The notes below the pieces were generated by a model. The model made no database searches. It was not told the DNA's origin and was given only the letters and a program-made list of their open reading frames with translations. From NCBI RefSeq assembly GCF_001905095.1, contig NZ_LWLS01000124.1:1-38491 (forward strand): a stretch of 38,491 nucleotides of DNA. The letters are read 5' to 3'. How positions within the stretch are numbered: the stretch's first letter is position 1; each line of letters starts with the position of its first letter. The translations under genes were made by a program, and so were the position numbers. This stretch comes from Micromonospora sp. CB01531. GTDB lineage: Bacteria > Actinomycetota > Actinomycetes > Mycobacteriales > Micromonosporaceae. Below are positions 34,397 to 38,491 of the stretch, piece by piece.

Positions 34397-34951
34397 TCAA
34401 ACTTCGGGGGCGGAGTAGGTGAATTCCTTGCCACCGCGCTCGGCCACCCCACGCCGCCGTACGAGCGCTCTCGCCGCGACAAGGCGTTTGAGTCGGTTAT
34501 TCGCATTTGGAGCGCTGATACCCAGTTGTTCAGCGACCGTCGTCGCGGTGAAGGTGCCTAGCTCCCTGGCGAGCTTGAAGGTGTCCGAGAGAACTTCCGA
34601 CGCCGCCAGCAGCACAAGGTCATCACCGAGTCGCTCGAGCGCGATAAGTTCGCGGCGTTCGAAGGCGATGACGATCGTTTCGCGGGTGTCGTTGTTGAGT
34701 CCGGTCACAAGCACGCAGGTCGGGCCGTCGTCCTGGGTGGCGAGGGTGGAGTAGTACTTGCGGAGGAACTCGTCGGTGAAGCTGACGGTCATCGCCTCCA
34801 CGTTGGCGAAGTTGATGACGAGAAGGCTGGCCTCAGGCGGGATGCGGTCTTCTAGGTCGTGAAGCACTTTCCTGCCGCGTTCCCTGGTTGACAGGAACGC
34901 CCGGTGTTGTCCGACGTCGTAGGTGACGGTCGTAGCGGGATCCGGTTTCAC
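34397..34951 (-). CDS. DUF4325 (STAS-like) plus winged-helix regulator
   Basis: A protein of 184 residues. The N-terminal half (about 15-105) fits the STAS-like DUF4325 domain: FLSTRERGRKVLHDLEDRI, then LLVINFANVEAMTVSFTDEF. The C-terminal part (about 125-180) is a winged helix (TFTATTVAEQLGISAPNANN and RLKRLVAARALVRR). It is thus a candidate transcription regulator whose STAS-like domain could be switched by the HATPase protein encoded just upstream. GTG 34951 lies 28 bases after that gene and inside a GTTTCA-N10-TGAAAC dyad (34945-34966) that recurs in the promoter region of the ubiquitin-like operon, which suggests autoregulation. Confidence 0.78.
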   Translation of the reverse strand: MKPDPATTVTYDVGQHRAFLSTRERGRKVLHDLEDRIPPEASLLVINFANVEAMTVSFTDEFLRKYYSTLATQDDGPTCVLVTGLNNDTRETIVIAFERRELIALERLGDDLVLLAASEVLSDTFKLARELGTFTATTVAEQLGISAPNANNRLKRLVAARALVRRRGVAERGGKEFTYSAPEV

Positions 34952-34966
34952 CTGACTGATTGAAAC
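34945..34966. promoter_or_regulatory. Dyad operator over the start of the STAS/winged-helix gene
   Basis: GTTTCA (34945-34950), ten bases, TGAAAC (34961-34966). It covers the GTG start codon at 34949-34951. The same arms and spacing occur at 35914-35935. Confidence 0.65.
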
Positions 34967-34979
34967 ACGTTACGGGCCG

Positions 34980-35819
34980 TTATGGAACTCGGACGCGGAG
35001 CCAGGCCCAGGTGCCGTCCACCGGTTCGGCGACGCGGCTGTAGATCGAGGTGGGTTCCGAGCGGAGCTTCGCGGTGGCAACGGCGTCTCCGCTGCGGAGC
35101 ATGAGTTCACCTCCCTTGCCGCCTCGGATGGCCTGTCTCCACAGGTTCGGTAGTCCGTGGCCTCGCCCTTCGGCGCGTCTGACGCCGCCATTCAGTGCTA
35201 GCTCGAGAGCCGCGGGTCCTTCCAGATCCTGGTTGGTGGTGCTGGAAAGGACCTTTTGGATCCCGTCGCCGGAGTCGCAGACGGCGAACTCGAACCCCGG
35301 TGTACGGCTCAGAGTGCCGCTGTAGAGCTGGGCGGCGGTGAAGGCGCCGGTCTTGCTGTAGCCGTGTGTGGTGGCGTTGTTGAGTAGCTCGGCGAGGCTG
35401 TCGAATGCTGCCCTGCCCGCTTCCGGTCCAAGCCGCTCCGTGACCAGTAGGCCGAGCCTGTCGCAAACATCGTCGATGTTGGTGGGCGTGACCTCGGCGA
35501 CCTCGAGGAGTTTGTCGGAGTGGTTCCGGCGCTCCTGGGATGGGACCGACCCATCGATCTCGGCGAAGGGCTTGAGTAGCTCCACCACGTTCATCCGCAC
35601 GAGATAGGACGCGATCTTCGGGTCGTGAGGAACGAGCAGGCGGACTTCACGGCCGCGGGCATCAGCGACGGTCCCCAACGTGACGATGGCGGCGAGCTCA
35701 AGCGGGCTGACCCACTGGAGTCCCCGCGCGTCCAGCACCAGGTTCCCTGTGTCGCCATGAAAGTCGGCCCTCAGCTCTCGGCGTCGGAAAGGGTTCCGGC
35801 CCGCTAGCTCGATACGCAC
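34980..35819 (-). CDS. STAS-like/HATPase fusion, probable partner-switch kinase or sensor
   Basis: A protein of 279 residues with a STAS-like N-terminus (about 1-100; LVLDARGLQWVSPLELAAIV) and a GHKL-type ATPase domain. The N box is LAELLNNATTHGYS (about 145-158), the G1 box CDSGDGIQKV (about 181-190), and the G2 box GRGHGLPNLWR (about 218-228). Such ATPases can phosphorylate STAS proteins or bind them in an ATP-dependent way. GTG 35819 is chosen; the longer frame to 36014 would cross the divergent promoter region. It precedes the STAS/winged-helix gene by 28 bases on the same strand, and the two probably form one signalling unit. Confidence 0.78.
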   Translation of the reverse strand: MRIELAGRNPFRRRELRADFHGDTGNLVLDARGLQWVSPLELAAIVTLGTVADARGREVRLLVPHDPKIASYLVRMNVVELLKPFAEIDGSVPSQERRNHSDKLLEVAEVTPTNIDDVCDRLGLLVTERLGPEAGRAAFDSLAELLNNATTHGYSKTGAFTAAQLYSGTLSRTPGFEFAVCDSGDGIQKVLSSTTNQDLEGPAALELALNGGVRRAEGRGHGLPNLWRQAIRGGKGGELMLRSGDAVATAKLRSEPTSIYSRVAEPVDGTWAWLRVRVP

Positions 35820-35913
35820 CCACCCAGCATGACAGCTCGAACGGGACCCGCACGCCCGCAGGACGCCGGAGTGGGTCAAAGGCCGCTTCGGGTTGTGCAA
35901 GGGACGATCACCT

Positions 35914-35935
35914 GTTTCACTGGTCTCAGTGAAAC
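35914..35935. promoter_or_regulatory. Dyad operator in the divergent promoter region
   Basis: GTTTCACT (35914-35921), six bases, AGTGAAAC (35928-35935) is a perfect 8-base dyad. It lies midway, about 94 bases from each divergent start (35819 minus, 36029 plus). Its GTTTCA-N10-TGAAAC core matches the site at 34945-34966. Confidence 0.7.
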
Positions 35936-36028
35936 CGATATCTCGGCGGCGGCTGGTGCTCGACCAGCGGCTGCCGAGAGCGCGGAGCCGGTCAACACGG
36001 CCCCGCTCAAGCAAGAGGAGCAGATGTG

Positions 36029-36307
36029 ATGATCCACAACCCTGCGGCCGGTGAGGCCGTCGAGAACCAGCGCCCGCCCCGGACCATCACGGTCTCGGTC
36101 AACAACCAGCAGGTCGAGTTGCCCGAGCACCGGGTCACCGGCCTGGAGATCAAGCAGGCCGCCATCGCGCAGGGCGTCCACCTCCAGCCGAACTTCCAGC
36201 TGTCGCTGAAGCGGGGCAACCGCTACGAGGTCATCGGCGACAACGACACCATCGCGGTCCACCCAAACCAGGAGTTCCTCGCCGTCGCGCCGGACGACAA
36301 CTCGTGA
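36029..36307 (+). CDS. Ubiquitin-like protein (multiubiquitin family, single domain)
   Basis: A protein of 92 residues. After a short flexible N-terminus the sequence (about 18-92) fits a beta-grasp ubiquitin-like fold: TITVSVNNQQVELPEHRVTG, LEIKQAAIAQGV, then a YEVIGDNDTIAVHPNQEFLA segment. It is typical of the bacterial multiubiquitin family, but with one repeat. The C-terminus is APDDNS, without a Gly-Gly tail. ATG 36029 lies eight bases after AGAGGAG; GTG 36026 is an alternative. It overlaps the E2-like gene by GTGA. It is the presumed modifier handled by the two downstream proteins. Confidence 0.82.
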   Translation: MIHNPAAGEAVENQRPPRTITVSVNNQQVELPEHRVTGLEIKQAAIAQGVHLQPNFQLSLKRGNRYEVIGDNDTIAVHPNQEFLAVAPDDNS

Positions 36308-36690
36308 CCACGCTGACTCCCGCGGTCACCACCGCAGTCGACGCCGTCCGGGAACACTTCACCGGCAAGCCGGTCGAGGTCACCCCGGACGGCGCCGGCG
36401 GCGCCTTCGTGATCGTCAACGACATCGAGGTCGGCCCCAGCTACACCCCGTCGACCACCTGGCTGGGCTTCCAGATCAGCGCCGCCTACCCGAGCGCGGA
36501 CGTCTACCCCCACTACACCGGCAGGCTGACCCGCACCGACGGAAAGCCCCACGGGCAGGCCATCCAACAGGTCGACTGGCAGAACCGGCCCGCCCTGCAG
36601 TTGTCCCGCCGCTCCCACGGGTGGCGGGCCGGGATCGACAACGCAGCACTCAAGGCCGAGAAGGTGATCACGTGGCTCGTCACCCAGTGA
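36304..36690 (+). CDS. E2-like (UBC-fold) protein without cysteine
   Basis: A protein of 128 residues. The core TTWLGFQISAAYPSADVYPH, followed by HGWRAGIDNAALKAEKVITW, matches the UBC-like fold of bacterial Prok-E2 families, with the YPSADVYPH loop at the position of the E2 core. The protein has no cysteine at all, so it cannot form the thioester of a standard E2. It may be a scaffold (like eukaryotic UEV proteins) or use another residue. Start and stop overlap both neighbours (GTGA at 36304 and 36687), implying equal production of all three proteins. Confidence 0.75.
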   Translation: MTTLTPAVTTAVDAVREHFTGKPVEVTPDGAGGAFVIVNDIEVGPSYTPSTTWLGFQISAAYPSADVYPHYTGRLTRTDGKPHGQAIQQVDWQNRPALQLSRRSHGWRAGIDNAALKAEKVITWLVTQ

Positions 36691-38033
36691 ACCCGCCGAC
36701 CGACGGCTGGAGCCTCACCCTGCCGCCCCAACTCTGGGGCGCCTTGGCCGATCACCTGTTCCGGGACGACAAGGAGGAGCACGGGGCGGTCATCCTCGCC
36801 GGCCGCGCCGACGGCCCACGGGGCCCTCGCCTGCTCGCCCGGGAGCTGATCATCGCGAAGGACGCCGTCGACTACGTTCCCGGCGAGACCGGCTACCGGG
36901 CGCTCGCGCCGTCCTTCGTGCGCGACGCCGCCCTCCGGGCCCGGGACGAAGGCCTCGCCTACCTCGCCGTCCACAACCACTTCGGCGATGTCACGGTCGG
37001 CTTCTCCCGGATCGACCTGGCCAGCCACGAGCGAGGCTACCCGGCGCTGCGGCAGATCACCGGGCAGGTCGTCGGCGGACTGGTCTTCACTCCCCAGGCC
37101 GCCGCCGGTGACCTGTGGTTGCCCCACGGGTCCCGCGTCGACCTGGCGGAAGTCGTCATCCCCGGCGGAAACCTCATCCGCTTGCGGCCTCAACCCGCCC
37201 GCGCGGGGACGGTCGACCTCATACATGACCGGCAGGCGAGGCTCTTCGGTCAGCTCGGCCAGGAGTCCCTCGGCCGCATGCGGGTCGCCGTCGTTGGCCT
37301 CGGCGGAGTCGGCAGCATCCTCGTCGAAGGCCTCGCCCGACTCGGCGTCGGCAGCCTTCTCCTGATCGACGACGACACCGTCGACGAGACCAACCTGCCC
37401 CGGCTGCTGGCCGCCGAGCGCGACGACATCGGCAAACCGAAGACCATCCCCGCGGTCCGCAACGCCCGCCGGGCCAACCCCCACATTCACCTCACGGTGC
37501 TCGAGGAGCGAGTCGAGACCAGCGAGGCGCGACAGGAGCTGGCCTCCTGCGACTGGATCTTCCTCGCCGCGGACAGCCACTCCGCCCGCTTTTGGGTCAA
37601 CGCTGCCGCGAACCAGTACCTCATTCCCGCCACCCAGATCGGTGTCAAGATCCCGGTCGACGACGACGGCAACATCGGCGAGATCCACGCCGTCAGTCGG
37701 TTCTTCGTTCCGGGAAGCGGCTGCATGTGGTGTAACGAGCTCATCGACCCGACCGAACTCGCGATCGACATGCACCCCGACCACGAGCGCACTGCCGCCC
37801 GCTACGTGGCAGGCGTCCCAGCACCGAGCGTCATCGCCCTCAACGGCCTCGTCGCCATGGAAGCCGTCAACCACTTCATGCTCGCCACCACCGGCATGCA
37901 CCATGACCCCGAGGACACCACCTCCACGATCCACCTACCGCGACAGCGTGAACGCTCGGCCCAGTTGCCACGCCGTGACGAGCGCTGCTCGTGGTGCTCC
38001 CGAGAGGGACCTCTCGGGCGGGGTGACATCTAA
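36687..38033 (+). CDS. Fused JAMM-peptidase/E1-like (ThiF family) enzyme
   Basis: A protein of 448 residues. The N-terminal JAB/Mov34 domain has an upstream Glu (30-31), H96-N-H98, S107 and D110, a complete JAMM zinc-protease set for processing or removing the ubiquitin-like protein. The C-terminal E1 domain has VVGLGGVGS (202-210), acidic IDDD (227-230), and Asn236/Arg239 for adenylation. Zinc is probably held by CMWC (346-349) and CSWC (434-437). The only other cysteine is C288, before the sheet edge, so no typical catalytic cysteine is seen. GTG 36687 is chosen from the GTGA overlap; GTG 36672 is possible. A terminator follows. Confidence 0.88.
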   Translation: MNPPTDGWSLTLPPQLWGALADHLFRDDKEEHGAVILAGRADGPRGPRLLARELIIAKDAVDYVPGETGYRALAPSFVRDAALRARDEGLAYLAVHNHFGDVTVGFSRIDLASHERGYPALRQITGQVVGGLVFTPQAAAGDLWLPHGSRVDLAEVVIPGGNLIRLRPQPARAGTVDLIHDRQARLFGQLGQESLGRMRVAVVGLGGVGSILVEGLARLGVGSLLLIDDDTVDETNLPRLLAAERDDIGKPKTIPAVRNARRANPHIHLTVLEERVETSEARQELASCDWIFLAADSHSARFWVNAAANQYLIPATQIGVKIPVDDDGNIGEIHAVSRFFVPGSGCMWCNELIDPTELAIDMHPDHERTAARYVAGVPAPSVIALNGLVAMEAVNHFMLATTGMHHDPEDTTSTIHLPRQRERSAQLPRRDERCSWCSREGPLGRGDI

Positions 38034-38065
38034 TCAGGCTGAGACGGCGAGGACGGTTCGAGTTC

Positions 38066-38095
38066 GCCCGGCGCGCGGCGGTGGGTGCGCCGGGC
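38066..38095. terminator. Bidirectional terminator between convergent genes
   Basis: GCCCGGCGC (38066-38074) and GCGCCGGGC (38087-38095) form a 9-base stem with a 12-base loop, followed by AATTACCTT. It lies between the E1 gene (plus) and the thioredoxin reductase gene (minus). Confidence 0.7.
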
Positions 38096-38111
38096 AATTA
38101 CCTTCCGGTGA

Positions 38112-38491
38112 TCAGGGTCGGGCGGCGAGGTACCGCTCGGAGTCGAGGGCGGCGGCGCAGCCGGTGCCGGCGGCGGTGATGGCCTGCCGGTAGGTGCGGT
38201 CGACGAGGTCACCGGCGGCGAGCACGCCGGGCAGGTTGGTACGGGTGCTGGGTGCCTGGACGACGACGTAGCCGTCGGCGTCGAGATCGACCTGGCCGCG
38301 GAACAGCTCGCTGCGCGGGTCGTGGCCGATGGCGACGAACACCCCGGTCACGTCCAAGACGCGCTTCTCGCCGTTGTGAACGTCACGGACCCGGACGCTG
38401 CCCACGACGCCGTCGTGGCCGACGATTTCCTCGATGACGCTCCGCTGGAACATCAGCGGGCTTACGATCTCGTGCGCAATAGGACGGTCGG
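38112..38491 (-). CDS. trxB: Thioredoxin reductase, 3' part (runs off the window)
   Basis: The C-terminal 125 or so residues of an FAD/NADPH-dependent thioredoxin reductase. Visible are GVFVAIGHDPRSELF, the end of the NADPH domain, and PGVLAAGDLVDRTYRQAITA followed by GCAAALDSE, the FAD-binding C-terminus. The frame stays open to the window edge (DRPIAHEIVSPLM before the first Met), so this is the 3' end of a longer gene of usually about 320 residues. The stretch before SVIEEIVG does not look like the usual reductase, so the gene may be altered there. It is not part of the ubiquitin-like operon. Confidence 0.85.
   Translation of the reverse strand, partial: DRPIAHEIVSPLMFQRSVIEEIVGHDGVVGSVRVRDVHNGEKRVLDVTGVFVAIGHDPRSELFRGQVDLDADGYVVVQAPSTRTNLPGVLAAGDLVDRTYRQAITAAGTGCAAALDSERYLAARP

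Noticed and set aside
34120..34506. Minus-strand open frame of 128 codons
   Set aside because: It overlaps the STAS/winged-helix gene antisense to neither domain logic nor start signal. Only a short segment looks protein-like, so at most it is a gene remnant.

Overview
The window is very GC-rich, uses GTG/ATG starts with GGAGG-type ribosome binding sites, and carries protein families typical of actinomycete conjugative elements. A filamentous actinomycete, probably of the Micromonosporaceae, is the best guess; the genus cannot be fixed from the sequence alone.

From about 0.8 to 32 kb the window is the transfer and accessory module of an integrative conjugative element or conjugative plasmid. 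A long non-coding leader (1-846) precedes a type IV secretion operon: VirB2-like pilin, VirB6/TrbL-like channel protein, PrgI-family membrane protein, VirB4 ATPase, a small coupled protein, a VirD4/TraG-type coupling ATPase and a Replic_Relax-type putative relaxase. Next comes a set of small accessory genes: winged-helix protein, diguanylate cyclase-like protein, zinc-ribbon protein, a secreted cell-wall hydrolase with an NlpC/P60 domain, DUF4314, a MoxR ATPase with a VWA/HExxH partner, DUF4192, DUF3085 and others. Facing this set is a large membrane LysM-BTAD regulator coupled to a DUF2637 membrane protein. No tyrosine integrase or replication initiator is visible, so the element probably continues to the left.

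Several parts are interrupted. A 2.5-kb serine-recombinase element (about 2190-4683) sits in the 5' end of the PrgI gene, and its right end supplies a new start codon and a look-alike N-terminus. The MoxR gene contains a frameshift and the DUF4192 gene an in-frame amber codon. Cargo-like genes lie at 7.7-8.5 kb (DUF1963) and 20.0-21.5 kb. The module fades out near 33.6 kb, where the 5' half of a tRNA-Arg(CCU) gene survives without its 3' half: a probable attachment-site scar.

The right flank (34.4-38.0 kb) holds the most interesting locus, two divergent operons. The right one encodes a ubiquitin-like protein, an E2-fold protein without any cysteine, and a fused JAMM-peptidase/E1 enzyme, joined by GTGA start-stop overlaps. 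The left one encodes a STAS-HATPase protein and a DUF4325 (STAS-like)-winged-helix protein. An identical dyad, GTTTCA-N10-TGAAAC, lies in the shared intergenic region and again over the start codon of the winged-helix gene. This suggests that the two operons form one regulated system. The window ends in the 3' part of a thioredoxin reductase gene facing the other way.
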